DNA from: DATJLY01 sp035604615
GTDB taxonomy: Bacteria > Pseudomonadota > Alphaproteobacteria > ATCC43930 > CGMCC-115725
Assembly (NCBI GenBank): GCA_035604615.1
Contig: DATNID010000045.1
Span: 109,190-173,189, forward strand
Length of the DNA stretch: 64,000 nucleotides
Direction: 5' to 3'
Below are positions 43,542-52,060 of this stretch, piece by piece; the first letter of the stretch is position 1; each line of letters opens with the position of its first letter. A program made the position numbers and the translations under genes. The notes beneath the pieces were generated by a model that made no database searches, had not been told where the DNA came from, and saw only the letters and a program-made list of their open reading frames with translations.

Positions 43542-44600
43542 ATGGCCAAAGACGCGCGCAGCAGCCAGCCCGGCGGACCGCCGCCCAATCTCGAATCCTG
43601 GTCGCGCGAGGGCTTCACCGGCGAGAGCGCCGCGGTGATCCGGCCGCACTACACGCCGGACTATCTCTCGGTCGAAGGTCCGCACGCGCCGCACCGGCTC
43701 GACATTCACAATGTCATGGCGCCCGACCGGACCGATCCTGAGGCGCTGCCGCAAGTGGTCGCCGCTTCGCGCTCGGGCGTGAAGCTCGCGGTCTCGGCGC
43801 GGGCAGCGCGCATGCCCTATGTCGTGCGCAACGTCGAGGCCGACGAGATCCATTTCATCCAGGACGGCGCGCTGCGCTTCGAGACCGATTTCGGCGCGCT
43901 CGACGCCGGCGCGGGGGATTTCTGCATGATCCCGCGCGCGGTCGGGCACCGTATCGCGCCGCTCCAGGCGCCGACGTGCTCGCTCATCGTCGAGAGCCCG
44001 TGGGCGATGCGGCTCGACACGCCGGCGCCGCACGGCATGATCAATCTCGAGCGCGACGTGCGCCGTGCGCGCATCGAGGCGCCGGGACAGAGCGGCGGCG
44101 AGACCACGCTCCTGATCAAGACCCGCGACGACGTCACGCGCTACCTGAAGCCGCACGATCCGCTGGCATCGGTCCGGCAGGCGGGAGGCGCGTCGCCGGT
44201 GTGGGCGATCGCCCTCTCCAAGATCGCGCCCATGACCTACGTGCCGCATGGCGGGCCGCCCGGGCATTTCGCGCTGTCGCGCGGCAAGGAGGTGCTGCTC
44301 TACACCTTGAGCGCGCGCCCCGGCGGACGGCCGCCCATCCACGACAATGCCGATTACGACGAGCTGATCTTCTATGTCCGCGGGCCCGGCGCGTGGGGCA
44401 AGGTGTCGGAGCCGGGCACGCTCACCTGGGTCCCCAAGGGCGTAAGCCATCATGGGCCCCCCGAGGACGTGCCTGAAGGCTATCTCGCCTGGCTGCTGGA
44501 GACGGCGGACACGCTACGCCTGACGCCGGCCGGCCTTGCGGCGGCGGAGCCGATGGAGACCGGCCTCTATGGCCGGCACCCCACCGCGCGGCGGCGCTAG
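43542..44600 (+). CDS. Bicupin protein, homogentisate 1,2-dioxygenase-like
   Basis: Protein of 352 residues with two cupin halves. The N-terminal half contains ADEIHFIQDGALRFETDFGALDAGAGDFCMIPRxxxHR in broken form, and the C-terminal half has HDNADYDELIFYVRG and WVPKGVSHHGP, recalling the iron-binding His/Glu of homogentisate dioxygenase. It is shorter than true HmgA (about 430 residues), so ring cleavage of homogentisate itself is not assured; a gentisate-like or other dioxygenase is an alternative. AGGAGG precedes the ATG. Its TAG overlaps the TAG of the convergent VOC gene within one CTAG. Confidence 0.8.
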   Translation: MAKDARSSQPGGPPPNLESWSREGFTGESAAVIRPHYTPDYLSVEGPHAPHRLDIHNVMAPDRTDPEALPQVVAASRSGVKLAVSARAARMPYVVRNVEADEIHFIQDGALRFETDFGALDAGAGDFCMIPRAVGHRIAPLQAPTCSLIVESPWAMRLDTPAPHGMINLERDVRRARIEAPGQSGGETTLLIKTRDDVTRYLKPHDPLASVRQAGGASPVWAIALSKIAPMTYVPHGGPPGHFALSRGKEVLLYTLSARPGGRPPIHDNADYDELIFYVRGPGAWGKVSEPGTLTWVPKGVSHHGPPEDVPEGYLAWLLETADTLRLTPAGLAAAEPMETGLYGRHPTARRR

Positions 44601-45037
44601 CGCTTCGGCGGCGACTGGAATTCCCAGGTGTGGCCGGCCGGGTCCTTGACGAAGACCTGGGCGCTGCCAATGAGGTTGCTGACCTCGTCGTAATGAACGC
44701 CGAGCGCGCGCATGCGGGCGCGGAAAGCGTCGATGTCCTTCACCATCCAGGCGGTGTGGCGCCCGGCGGGGCTCATCTTGGCCTGGGGGCCCGGGCTGTA
44801 TTCGTCGTCCTTGGCGATCAGGTGGAACTGGACGCGGTTGTCGGCGTCGCCGATCCAGGCGCCGGGGACGATGTCGTCGAGCGCCTTGGGCCGCGGCAGC
44901 ATCTTGAGGCCCAGAACCTCGAGATAGAACTTGATGCAGGCATCGAGGTTGGCCCTGGTGCAAGGAACGCCCTCGTGAATGAGGCCGATGAAGTCGAGGG
45001 CGGGGACCTCCGCCGTCTGCTCGAGGACCGTTGCCAT
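44597..45037 (-). CDS. VOC-family (glyoxalase/extradiol dioxygenase fold) protein
   Basis: Single-unit VOC protein of 146 residues. Metal-binding positions are kept: His in GLIHEGV, His in VQFHLIA and Glu in HTWEFQS. AAGGAGG is six bases from the ATG at 45037; an ATG two codons upstream touches that site and is less likely. Possible roles are ring cleavage, a glyoxalase-like reaction or ligand binding. It is convergent with the bicupin gene. Confidence 0.83.
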   Translation of the reverse strand: MATVLEQTAEVPALDFIGLIHEGVPCTRANLDACIKFYLEVLGLKMLPRPKALDDIVPGAWIGDADNRVQFHLIAKDDEYSPGPQAKMSPAGRHTAWMVKDIDAFRARMRALGVHYDEVSNLIGSAQVFVKDPAGHTWEFQSPPKR

Positions 45038-45096
45038 GCTCATCCTCCTTGGCGTCGCGGGATTGGGGCAACCCTAATCGAGCGCCGGAACCCTTG

Positions 45097-46113
45097 TCAA
45101 AGCCTGAACCGCGGCGCCACCTCGGCCGCGAAGAGGCGCATCGAGCCGAGCACCTTGTCCTGCGCGAAGCCGCCGAAATGGTGGAGCGTCGCAACGTGGG
45201 TCGCGCCGAAATATTCCTGCAGGAACGCCACTTGGTCGCGGCAGCGCGCCGGGTCGCCGATGATGGCGCGGGTCTCGCGCATCAAGCGGTCATAGTCGAG
45301 ACCCTGGAGATACTCGCCGCCGCGCTCGCCGGGCGAGCCGCCGAAGGATTTGAGCCACGCCTCCGCGGCCTCGCGCGCCTCCGCCTCGCTCTGGCGCACC
45401 TGGGTGAAATACATCACCAGCAATTCGCGGCTCGCGGGATCGAAACCGGATGCAGCAAGGCTCTCGCGCCACGCTTGGATCAGCGCGCGCGTGCGCGCGT
45501 TGCTGGGCGAGAGCCACGGCAGGGTCATCAGGTTGAAGCCCTGGCTTCCGATCCAGCGGAAATGCTCCTCCTCGAAATTGGCGGTCGCCCAGATCGGCGG
45601 ATGCGGGCGCTGCAGCGGCGGCGGCAGCAGCGTGATGGGCCGCGCGTAATTGTAATGCGTGCCTTGCCACTGGAACGGATCGCCGGTCCAGGCGCGGCGG
45701 ATGACGGCGATCGCCTCCTCGAGGCGCGCCTGCGAATCCTCCCAGCGCGCGCCGAAAATCTCGTATTCGGCCTGGGGCATGCCGCGCCCAATGCCAAGCT
45801 CGAGGCGGCCGCCGCTGATGAGGTCCAGCATCGCCATGTCCTCGGCGATGCGGAGCGGATGATGGAGCGGCAGCACCGTCACCGCCGTGCCGAGCCGGAT
45901 GCGCCGCGTGCGCGCCGCCATCGCCGCCAGCAGGAGCTGCGGGTTGGGGCACATGCCGCCGAAATTGCGGAAGTGATGCTCGGTGAGCCATAGCGTGTCG
46001 TATCCGAGCTGCTCCGCGAGCAGCACTTGCTCGGTCCATTTGTCGTAGAGCATCTGCGGCGGCCCGTCGCGGTCGGGCAGGTAGACGTTGAGGATGTAGT
46101 AGTCGAACTTCAT
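45097..46113 (-). CDS. Luciferase-like flavin-dependent monooxygenase (LLM class)
   Basis: Flavin-dependent monooxygenase of 338 residues with the bacterial luciferase TIM-barrel pattern: YDTLWLTEHHF near 40, RIRLGTAVTVLPLHHPLRIAE near 70-90, and SGGRLELGIGRG near 103. It uses FMNH2 from a separate reductase to oxidise its substrate. The ATG overlaps the stop of the upstream binding-protein gene by four bases (ATGA), so translation is coupled and the substrate is probably what that protein captures. Confidence 0.9.
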   Translation of the reverse strand: MKFDYYILNVYLPDRDGPPQMLYDKWTEQVLLAEQLGYDTLWLTEHHFRNFGGMCPNPQLLLAAMAARTRRIRLGTAVTVLPLHHPLRIAEDMAMLDLISGGRLELGIGRGMPQAEYEIFGARWEDSQARLEEAIAVIRRAWTGDPFQWQGTHYNYARPITLLPPPLQRPHPPIWATANFEEEHFRWIGSQGFNLMTLPWLSPSNARTRALIQAWRESLAASGFDPASRELLVMYFTQVRQSEAEAREAAEAWLKSFGGSPGERGGEYLQGLDYDRLMRETRAIIGDPARCRDQVAFLQEYFGATHVATLHHFGGFAQDKVLGSMRLFAAEVAPRFRL

Positions 46114-47120
46114 TCCTTGAACAGCGCATTGAAGGTCTTCTGCCACGCCTCGTTCTCGGCCGGCGACAGGGCGGCGCGCACGGTCTTCTTGGCCTGGAAC
46201 GCGGCGAAGATGCCGGGCGGGTTGGTGGCGACGTCGGCGCGCGTCGGGATGCGGCCCCATTTGGTGCGCATCGTTTCGGCCTCGGCGCTGATGAGGTAGT
46301 TGAGCAGGAGCTTCGCGGCGTTGGGATGAGGCGCCTGGACGTTCGCCGCGATCTGGCCATAGGTCACCACCACCGGCTCCAGCACCCAGTAATCGACCGG
46401 TCCGCCGGCCAGCTTCACGTTGATGGTCAGGTTCACGAAATTGTTGAGCGTGATCCAGTATTCGCCGGACCCCAGCGCGCGCGCCAGCGCCAGGTGCCCC
46501 TTGTAGAGCGCCGGGTGAAGCGCCGCGACGATCGACTGCACCAGCGCGTTGCCCTTGTCCTCGCCATAGAATTGGAACATCCCCGCGAGCCAGTCGCGGT
46601 CGGTGTAGTCGATCGCGACATGCCCCGCCCATTCCTGATGCTTGGCGAAATCGGCGTAGGTCTGCGGCAGCGATGCAGGCGCGACCTTGGTCGTGTTGTA
46701 GCCGGGCGCGTGGAACACGGTGTAGCCGCCGACCCAGCGCTCTTCCGGGTCGCGCGCGCCGGGCATGAGATGCGCCGCCTCGGGCGGCGCGTAGGCGAGG
46801 CGCTGCTCCTTGGGGATGCTCTCGGCGGCCTGGATTTCGACCACGTCCCAGGCCGCCTTGCCGGCGCGCGCCTCGATGGCGATGCGCGCCATGATCGCCG
46901 TGTCCGAGGCGCGCACGTAATCGACATGGATGCCGGTCGCCTCCTCGAAGCGCTGCAATTGCGGCAGTTCCTCCTCCTCGTTGACCGAGCTGAAGATGAC
47001 CGCCGCGCCGTCGCCCTTGGCCGCCGCGAGGAGCGCCGGATCGAGCCAATCGGGATCGGCTGCGCGCGCGGACACGATCTGGAAAGCGAGCAAAACCAAG
47101 GCGGCCGCGATCAGGCGCAT
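46110..47120 (-). CDS. Extracellular solute-binding protein, family 1 (iron/polyamine-like)
   Basis: Periplasmic binding protein of 336 residues, signal peptide 1-20 ending ARA-A. The mature chain (VIFSSVNEEEELPQLQRFEEATGIHV) matches the type II ferric/polyamine binder group, with WDVVEIQ and WITLNNF strands. The start at 47120 follows GGAGG; the longer reading upstream is in the divergent promoter gap. It overlaps the LLM monooxygenase gene by four bases. No permease genes are present. Confidence 0.87.
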   Translation of the reverse strand: MRLIAAALVLLAFQIVSARAADPDWLDPALLAAAKGDGAAVIFSSVNEEEELPQLQRFEEATGIHVDYVRASDTAIMARIAIEARAGKAAWDVVEIQAAESIPKEQRLAYAPPEAAHLMPGARDPEERWVGGYTVFHAPGYNTTKVAPASLPQTYADFAKHQEWAGHVAIDYTDRDWLAGMFQFYGEDKGNALVQSIVAALHPALYKGHLALARALGSGEYWITLNNFVNLTINVKLAGGPVDYWVLEPVVVTYGQIAANVQAPHPNAAKLLLNYLISAEAETMRTKWGRIPTRADVATNPPGIFAAFQAKKTVRAALSPAENEAWQKTFNALFKE

Positions 47121-47197
47121 GAACCCCTCCGTCGCGGATATTGACATGCGCCCGCGCCCGACACAATTTGAAGCCAGCTTCGCAAGGAGATCAGGGC

Positions 47198-47722
47198 ATG
47201 AGCGCCGATGCTGCCGTTGCCGACAAGCGGTCCGTCACGTCGCCGATCAAGGTCAAGAAGATCGGCCACCTCGTCTACGAGGTCAGCGACGTCGACCGCA
47301 CGGTCAAGTTCTGGACCGAGATGCTGGGCTTCACCGTGTCCGACAAGAACGAGTTCGGCATGGTGTTCCTGCGCACCGCGTCCGACCATCACACCATCGC
47401 GGTGATGAAGGGCAAGGCCGGGGCGCGGCAGGACAACGGCCTGCGCATCGACCATCTGGCGCTCGAGGTGGGATCGATGCAGGAGCTGATCGCCGCGCGC
47501 GACTTCCTCAAGGCCAACGGCGTCGACGTGAAATGGGAAGGCCGGCGCGGACCCGGCGGCAATCCCGGCATCCACTGCCTCGACCCCGACGGTTTCGAGT
47601 TCGAGCTCTATTGCGACATGGACCAGATCGACCAGCGCGGCGTGAGCCGCCCGCCGGCGCAATGGAACCGTGTCGGCTCGCTCGAGGAAGCCGCCGCCAA
47701 GCCGCTGCCGAAGAGCTGGTAG
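47198..47722 (+). CDS. VOC-family protein (glyoxalase/extradiol-type)
   Basis: Protein of 174 residues with a VOC core. Expected metal ligands: His in KIGHLVYEV, His in the DHHTIAV strand and Glu in FEFELYC. The paired beta-alpha-beta-beta-beta halves begin at about 22 and 87. AAGGAGA precedes the ATG. It is divergent from the binding-protein gene and convergent with the amidohydrolase gene, one base apart. Ring cleavage is possible; single-domain VOC proteins also act as lyases or isomerases. Confidence 0.84.
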   Translation: MSADAAVADKRSVTSPIKVKKIGHLVYEVSDVDRTVKFWTEMLGFTVSDKNEFGMVFLRTASDHHTIAVMKGKAGARQDNGLRIDHLALEVGSMQELIAARDFLKANGVDVKWEGRRGPGGNPGIHCLDPDGFEFELYCDMDQIDQRGVSRPPAQWNRVGSLEEAAAKPLPKSW

Positions 47723-47723
47723 C

Positions 47724-48728
47724 CTAGGTCTTCACCGTCGGCAGCAGCCGGACCGCGTTGTCGCGCTTGATGGCGCGCAGCGCGGTCGCCGAAAAGCCGC
47801 AGGTCGCGAGCCCGTCCATGTGCGCCTTCGCCGTGGTGAACGGATAGTCCGAGCCGAACAGGATCTGCGCGGTCGGCACCAGCTTCGCGAGCGCCTGCAT
47901 GGTCACCGGATGGGCCGACTGGGCGCAGTCGTAATAGTGCTCGCGCATGGTCGGGACGACGCCCGCCGCCGGCACGGTGTCGCGCGTCGCCGGGTTGCGC
48001 GCCTGCGCCTCGAAGCGCCACATGATGTAGGGCGCGGTGCCGCCGGCATGCGAGAAGATGAAGCGCAAATCCGGGCAGCGCTTGAGCGTTCCCCGAAACA
48101 TCAGGCCCGCGATCGCCCGCGTCGTGTCGGTGTTGTATTCGACCGTCACGTCCATGATCCCCGGAATGAGGTTGCCGCAGCATTTCGCGGTGGTGGGATG
48201 GGTATAGATCACCGCCTTGCGGCGATTGAGCTCCTCCATGACCGGCAGGAACGCGGGCTCGCCGAGCCACTTGTCGCCATAGCTCGTCATCATGTGGACG
48301 CCGTCGGCCTTCAACTGGTCGAGGCCGTATTCGATCTCCTTGAGCGATGCCTCGACATTCGGCAGCGGCAGCGCGACGAAGCGGCCGAAGCGCCCCTTGT
48401 GGTCCTGCGCCATGCGGGCCGCGTAGTCGTTGCAGCGGCGCGCGAGGCGCGCGGCGCGCGCGTCGTCGCCGGCCCACACGTTGTTGAACGAGATCATCGC
48501 CGTCGCGATGCCGCCCGCCTCCATGTCGGCGAGCGAGCGTTCGGGCGTCCACCCCTGATAGCCCGGGTTCACCGGTCCGCGCAGCCTCAGGTCCTCCATG
48601 AAGAAGTCCGGCGCCGCGTGGTGATGCACGTCGATCGCGCCTTTGCCCTTCGCCCGCGCGTTGGCCGGCGACGCGGTCGCGGTTACCGTCGCGGCCGCCA
48701 GAAACGTCCTGCGATCCATCGTCGTCAT
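47724..48728 (-). CDS. Amidohydrolase family 2 (ACMSD-like decarboxylase) with Tat-like leader
   Basis: TIM-barrel protein of 334 residues. Metal ligands of the ACMSD group are visible: DVHHH near the start, His in YTHP, His in FSHAGG and Asp in FGSDYPF. Relatives decarboxylate aminocarboxymuconate semialdehyde, 5-carboxyvanillate, gamma-resorcylate or 6-methylsalicylate. The leader MDRRTFLAAATVTATASPANA looks like a Tat signal, unusual for a family that is mostly cytoplasmic. The start at 48728 lies seven bases after GGAGG. Confidence 0.86.
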   Translation of the reverse strand: MTTMDRRTFLAAATVTATASPANARAKGKGAIDVHHHAAPDFFMEDLRLRGPVNPGYQGWTPERSLADMEAGGIATAMISFNNVWAGDDARAARLARRCNDYAARMAQDHKGRFGRFVALPLPNVEASLKEIEYGLDQLKADGVHMMTSYGDKWLGEPAFLPVMEELNRRKAVIYTHPTTAKCCGNLIPGIMDVTVEYNTDTTRAIAGLMFRGTLKRCPDLRFIFSHAGGTAPYIMWRFEAQARNPATRDTVPAAGVVPTMREHYYDCAQSAHPVTMQALAKLVPTAQILFGSDYPFTTAKAHMDGLATCGFSATALRAIKRDNAVRLLPTVKT

Positions 48729-48796
48729 GGCAAGTCCTCCCGGGTGCATCTTCGTCGCCGCGGCGCGGATCGGCAATATCGCGCCTCAAAGCGAAA

Positions 48797-48824
48797 GCGC
48801 CCCGCCGGTCTCCCGGCGGGGCGC
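48797..48824 (-). terminator. Intrinsic terminator after glnA
   Basis: Perfect 12-base-pair GC stem (GCGCCCCGCCGG / CCGGCGGGGCGC) with a TCTC loop. On the minus strand it is followed by a T-rich run, TTTCGCTTT, and lies 26 bases past the glnA stop. Confidence 0.8.
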
Positions 48825-48849
48825 GTCTTCGCAGGTCGAAGCTAGGCGC

Positions 48850-50259
48850 TCACACGCTGTAATACATCTGGAACTCGATCGGATGCGGCGTGTGCTCGAA
48901 GGCGTGGACTTCCTCGTAGCGCAGGTCGATATAGGCGTCGATGAAGTCCTTGGTGAAGACGTCGCCCTTCAACAGGAACGCGTGATCGGCGCGCAGGCAT
49001 TCGAGCGCTTCGCGCAGGCTGCCGCACACGGTCGGGATGTCTTTCAATTCCTCCGGCGGCAGATCGTAGAGGTTCTTGTCGATCGGATCGCCCGGGTGGA
49101 TGCGGTTCTGGATGCCGTCGAGCCCGGCCATCAGCATCGCCGCGAAGCCCAGATACGGATTGCATGCCGGATCGGGGAACCGCACCTCGACGCGCTTGCC
49201 CTTGGGGCTCGAGACGATCGGGATGCGGCACGAGGCCGAGCGGTTGCGCGCCGAGTAGGCCAGCAGCACCGGCGCCTCGAAGCCGGGAATGAGGCGCTTG
49301 TAGCTGTTGGTGGTGGGGTTGGTGAGGGCGTTGATCGCTTTGGCGTGCTTGATGATGCCGCCGATGTAATAAAGCGCCGTGTCGGAAAGGTCGGCATAGC
49401 CGGAGCCCGCGAACAGCGGCTTTCCTTCCTTCCAGATCGACTGATGCGTGTGCATGCCCGAGCCGTTGTCGCCCTTGATCGGCTTGGGCATGAAGGTCGC
49501 GGTCTTGCCGTACTGGTTGGCGACCTGGGCCACGACGTACTTGTAGATCTGCATCTGGTCGGCGCCCGTGACCAGCGTTTGGAACACGTGGCCCAGCTCG
49601 TGCTGCGAGGGCGCGACCTCGTGGTGGTGCTTCTCGACGTTCAAGCCCATCTCGGCCATGGTCGAGAGCATCTCGGCGCGCAGATCGGCGGTGCTGTCCA
49701 CCGGCGGCACCGGGAAATAGCCGCCCTTGATCGGCGGCCGGTGGCCCGAATTGCCGTCGGGGAACTTCTTGTCGGACGAATCGGGGCTCTCCTCGGCTTC
49801 GATCTCGTAGGACGCGCCCTGCATCCCGACCTTGTAGCGCACGTCGTCGAACACGAAGAACTCGGCCTCGGGGCCGAAATAGGCCTTGTCGCCGATGCCG
49901 GTCGAGGCGAGGTACTTCTCGGCCTTCTTGCCAATGGAGCGCGGGTCGCGGCCATAAGGCTGGCCGGTGCCGGGCTCGTGGCAGTCGCAGAACAGGATGA
50001 TCGCGGTCTGCGCCGCGAACGGGTCGAGCACCGCCGTCGTGCAATCGGGCGCAAGCAGCATGTCGCTCTCGTTGATCGCCTTCCACCCGGCGATCGAGGA
50101 GCCGTCGAACATCACCCCCTCGGCCAACACGTCGGCGGAGATCGCCTTGATGTGATATGTCAGGTGCTGCCACTTGCCGCGTGGATCGGTGAAGCGGAAG
50201 TCGACGAACTTGGCGTCGTGCTCCTTGATCATATCCATGACTTTTGTCTGATCGCTCAT
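48850..50259 (-). CDS. glnA: Glutamine synthetase type I
   Basis: Dodecameric cytoplasmic enzyme that makes glutamine from glutamate, ammonia and ATP. The 469 residues are full length. Signatures: VMFDGSSIAGW near 50, the ATP-site KPIKGDNGSGMHTHQS near 260-277, and NRSASCRIP near 340. The adenylylation Tyr is Tyr398 in NLYDLPPEE, equivalent to Tyr397 of the enteric enzyme, so GlnE control is expected. It lies 89 bases downstream of glnB on the same strand and ends at a strong terminator. Confidence 0.98.
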   Translation of the reverse strand: MSDQTKVMDMIKEHDAKFVDFRFTDPRGKWQHLTYHIKAISADVLAEGVMFDGSSIAGWKAINESDMLLAPDCTTAVLDPFAAQTAIILFCDCHEPGTGQPYGRDPRSIGKKAEKYLASTGIGDKAYFGPEAEFFVFDDVRYKVGMQGASYEIEAEESPDSSDKKFPDGNSGHRPPIKGGYFPVPPVDSTADLRAEMLSTMAEMGLNVEKHHHEVAPSQHELGHVFQTLVTGADQMQIYKYVVAQVANQYGKTATFMPKPIKGDNGSGMHTHQSIWKEGKPLFAGSGYADLSDTALYYIGGIIKHAKAINALTNPTTNSYKRLIPGFEAPVLLAYSARNRSASCRIPIVSSPKGKRVEVRFPDPACNPYLGFAAMLMAGLDGIQNRIHPGDPIDKNLYDLPPEELKDIPTVCGSLREALECLRADHAFLLKGDVFTKDFIDAYIDLRYEEVHAFEHTPHPIEFQMYYSV

Positions 50260-50348
50260 CGTCCTTCGTCCCGTGTAATGGTTATTGAAAAGGGGCGCTC
50301 GCTTTCGCGGACCCCCGCCCCTGGTTCAGGTCCCGGCCGTCATTTGCC

Positions 50349-50687
50349 CTAGATCGCGTCCTTCCCCTTCTCGCCGGTGCGGATGCGGATCGCCTCTTCG
50401 ATGTTGGTGATGAAGATTTTGCCGTCGCCGATCCGGCCGGTATGGGCGGCGTGCTGGATCGCCTCGACGGCGCGCTCGAGCATCGCGTCCTCCATCACCA
50501 CCTCGATCTTCACCTTGGGCAGGAAATCGACCACGTATTCGGCGCCGCGGTAAAGCTCGGTATGGCCCTTCTGGCGGCCGAAACCCTTGGCCTCGGTGAC
50601 GGTGATGCCCTGGATGCCGACTTCGTGCAGCGCCTCTTTCACCTCATCGAGTTTGAACGGCTTGATGATGGCTTCCACTTTTTTCAT
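50349..50687 (-). CDS. glnB: Nitrogen regulatory protein P-II
   Basis: Trimeric signal protein of 112 residues that senses 2-oxoglutarate, ATP/ADP and, through uridylylation, glutamine. Tyr51 in the T-loop (ELYRGAEY) is the uridylylation site; the B-loop and C-loop motifs TGRIGDGKIF and IRIRTGE are intact. The start is the ATG at 50687, matching MKKVEAIIKPFKLDEVK of known GlnB proteins, not the in-frame start seven codons upstream. It forms an operon with glnA behind a sigma-54-type promoter. Confidence 0.97.
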   Translation of the reverse strand: MKKVEAIIKPFKLDEVKEALHEVGIQGITVTEAKGFGRQKGHTELYRGAEYVVDFLPKVKIEVVMEDAMLERAVEAIQHAAHTGRIGDGKIFITNIEEAIRIRTGEKGKDAI

Positions 50688-50754
50688 GGGTTCAACGCCT
50701 TCTGGCAATTATGGACGGACGCCGGGAGGGCGCTGTCCGCTCCGTAGGGTGGAA

Positions 50755-50770
50755 AGCATGAGCCGTGCCA
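50755..50770 (-). promoter_or_regulatory. Sigma-54 (-24/-12) promoter for glnB-glnA
   Basis: On the minus strand the bases read TGGCACG-GCTC-ATGCT: GG and GC separated by exactly ten bases, close to the consensus TGGCACG-N4-TTGCW. The GC element is about 70 bases before the glnB ATG. Sigma-54/NtrC control of glnBA is well known in alphaproteobacteria. The rest of the 306-base gap 50688-50993 shows no gene; I could not find a clear NtrC site. Confidence 0.7.
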
Positions 50771-50951
50771 GTCTCTCCTCGGTCGGCGGAGGGGCGCTGG
50801 CGGCTGAATCCTCGAAAATTAACCACGTCGCCTGTTCAAAAACAAGGCATATTGGCTAATTAGCGGGCATTCTTGAGCCTTGCGCCGCCGTTGACGCGGC
50901 GCGGAATCCAGCCTTAGCATCGCCGGCGATGGTTGCCGTTGGGCTGCCGAT

Positions 50952-50980
50952 CGGCCTCGCCCATAACGGGCGGTCGGCCG
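50952..50980 (+). other. Leader hairpin ahead of cbtB
   Basis: CGGCC-T-CGCCC-ATAAC-GGGCG-GTC-GGCCG folds into a ten-pair hairpin with a small internal bulge. It ends just before the CAGGGGG ribosome site of cbtB and could influence its translation. It does not carry the conserved cobalamin riboswitch core. Confidence 0.35.
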
Positions 50981-50993
50981 CAGGGGGATACGC

Positions 50994-51173
50994 ATGGCGC
51001 AGATGTCTTCGACACAAGTGGGCGTTCGTGGCGACGCAAGGCGTCTGGCCACGGCGACGGTCGCGTTGGTGCTGGGGCTGTTCTTGCTGTTCGGCGCGGG
51101 CTTCGCGCCGATCAGCGCGCTGCACAACGCGGCGCATGACAGCCGGCATTCGTTCTCGTTTCCATGCCATTGA
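50994..51173 (+). CDS. cbtB: CbtB, cobalt transporter small subunit
   Basis: Small protein of 59 residues: a short basic N-terminus, one membrane helix at about 20-42 (ATATVALVLGLFLLFGAGFAP) and a His-rich tail HNAAHDSRHSFSFPCH, the hallmark of CbtB. With CbtA it forms a predicted B12-related cobalt uptake system. The last ten bases overlap cbtA in another frame. Confidence 0.9.
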   Translation: MAQMSSTQVGVRGDARRLATATVALVLGLFLLFGAGFAPISALHNAAHDSRHSFSFPCH

Positions 51174-51865
51174 CGGCGATGGCGCGAATCCTCGCCACGG
51201 CGCTCATGGCCGGCTGCATCGCGGGGCTGTTCTTCTTCGCGGTCCAGTCGGCCAAGCTCACGCCGCTGATCCTCGCCGCCGAGGTCTATGAGGACGCCGC
51301 GGCGCATGGCCACGGCGCTGCCGGACATGACCATGACGCCGCCGCGTGGCAGCCCGCGCCCGGCCTGGAGCGCATTGCCTATACCGCGCTCGCCGACGTG
51401 ATCATCGGCTGCGGCTTCGCCCTGGTGCTGGTGAGCGCGTTCGCCTTTCGCGGCGTCGCGGTCGATGCCGGCCAGGGGCTGCTATGGGGCATCGCCGGCT
51501 ACGTCGTATTCGCGCTCGCGCCGGCCTTGGGCCTGCCGCCCGAGCTCCCCGGCAGCCTTTCGGCCGAGCTCCTGGCGCGCCAGACCTGGTGGGTCGGAAC
51601 CGCCGCGGCGACGGCATCCGGGCTGGCGCTGATCGCGTTCGCCCGGCGCCCGGCCTGGAAAGCGGTCGGGGCCGCGATCATGGTCTTCCCCCATGTCATC
51701 GGCGCGCCCCATCCGCACGAGATCGGCGGCGCCGTTCCGCCCGAGCTTGCCGCCGAGTTCACCGCCGCTTCGCTGGCCACGACCGCGCTGTTTTGGTGCG
51801 CGCTCGGGCTGTTGAGCGGCGGTCTCTATGGCGGCCAGTGGGGTCGTGGCGCGCTCCAGCGTTGA
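51164..51865 (+). CDS. cbtA: CbtA, cobalt transporter membrane subunit
   Basis: Inner-membrane protein of 233 residues with about five helices, near 8-28, 73-95, 104-124, 142-162 and 200-222. A His-rich loop HGHGAAGHDHD at about 48-58 and a later APHPHE fit metal handling. The start is the ATG at 51164 or 51179; both lie at the end of cbtB. CbtAB are predicted, mainly from riboswitch context, to bring cobalt across the inner membrane for B12 synthesis. Confidence 0.92.
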   Translation: MPLTAMARILATALMAGCIAGLFFFAVQSAKLTPLILAAEVYEDAAAHGHGAAGHDHDAAAWQPAPGLERIAYTALADVIIGCGFALVLVSAFAFRGVAVDAGQGLLWGIAGYVVFALAPALGLPPELPGSLSAELLARQTWWVGTAAATASGLALIAFARRPAWKAVGAAIMVFPHVIGAPHPHEIGGAVPPELAAEFTAASLATTALFWCALGLLSGGLYGGQWGRGALQR

Positions 51866-51892
51866 CGGACCGCGCCCGCCGATTTAGCGTCG

Positions 51893-52060
51893 TCAGTGAT
51901 GGTTCCCCTCGGGGATTGAAAGGGAACGCGGTGCGGGCCTCGCGCCCAACGCCGCGGCTGCCCCCGCAACTGTAAGCGGCGAGCCGTGCGCCACGAAGCC
52001 ACTGGCGAGAGCCGGGAAGGCGGCGCGAAGGCAGGGACCCGCGAGCCAGGAGACCTGCCA
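51893..52060 (+). promoter_or_regulatory. Cobalamin riboswitch
   Basis: The leader has all major elements in order: AAAGGGAACGCGGTGCGG, then GCTGCCCCCGCAACTGTAA (51957-51975), GCCACTGG (51998-52005), CGGGAAGGCGGCG (52013-52025) and the B12 box AGCCAGGAGACCTGCC (52044-52059). It binds adenosylcobalamin and would lower expression of the TonB-dependent receptor 140 bases downstream. The bases from 52061 to 52200 hold its expression platform; I see no gene there. Confidence 0.95.

Noticed and set aside
45097..47166. A single 689-residue fusion of binding protein and monooxygenase
   Set aside because: The N-terminal half of this frame is an out-of-frame reading of the binding-protein gene. The two real genes overlap by four bases (ATGA).
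48643..50352. A 569-codon plus-strand frame opposite glnA
   Set aside because: glnA is unmistakable on the minus strand; the plus frame has no recognisable motif.
50870..50990. Cobalamin riboswitch upstream of cbtB
   Set aside because: The CCCGCAACTG core, GCCACTG and the B12 box are all absent; only a hairpin is visible.
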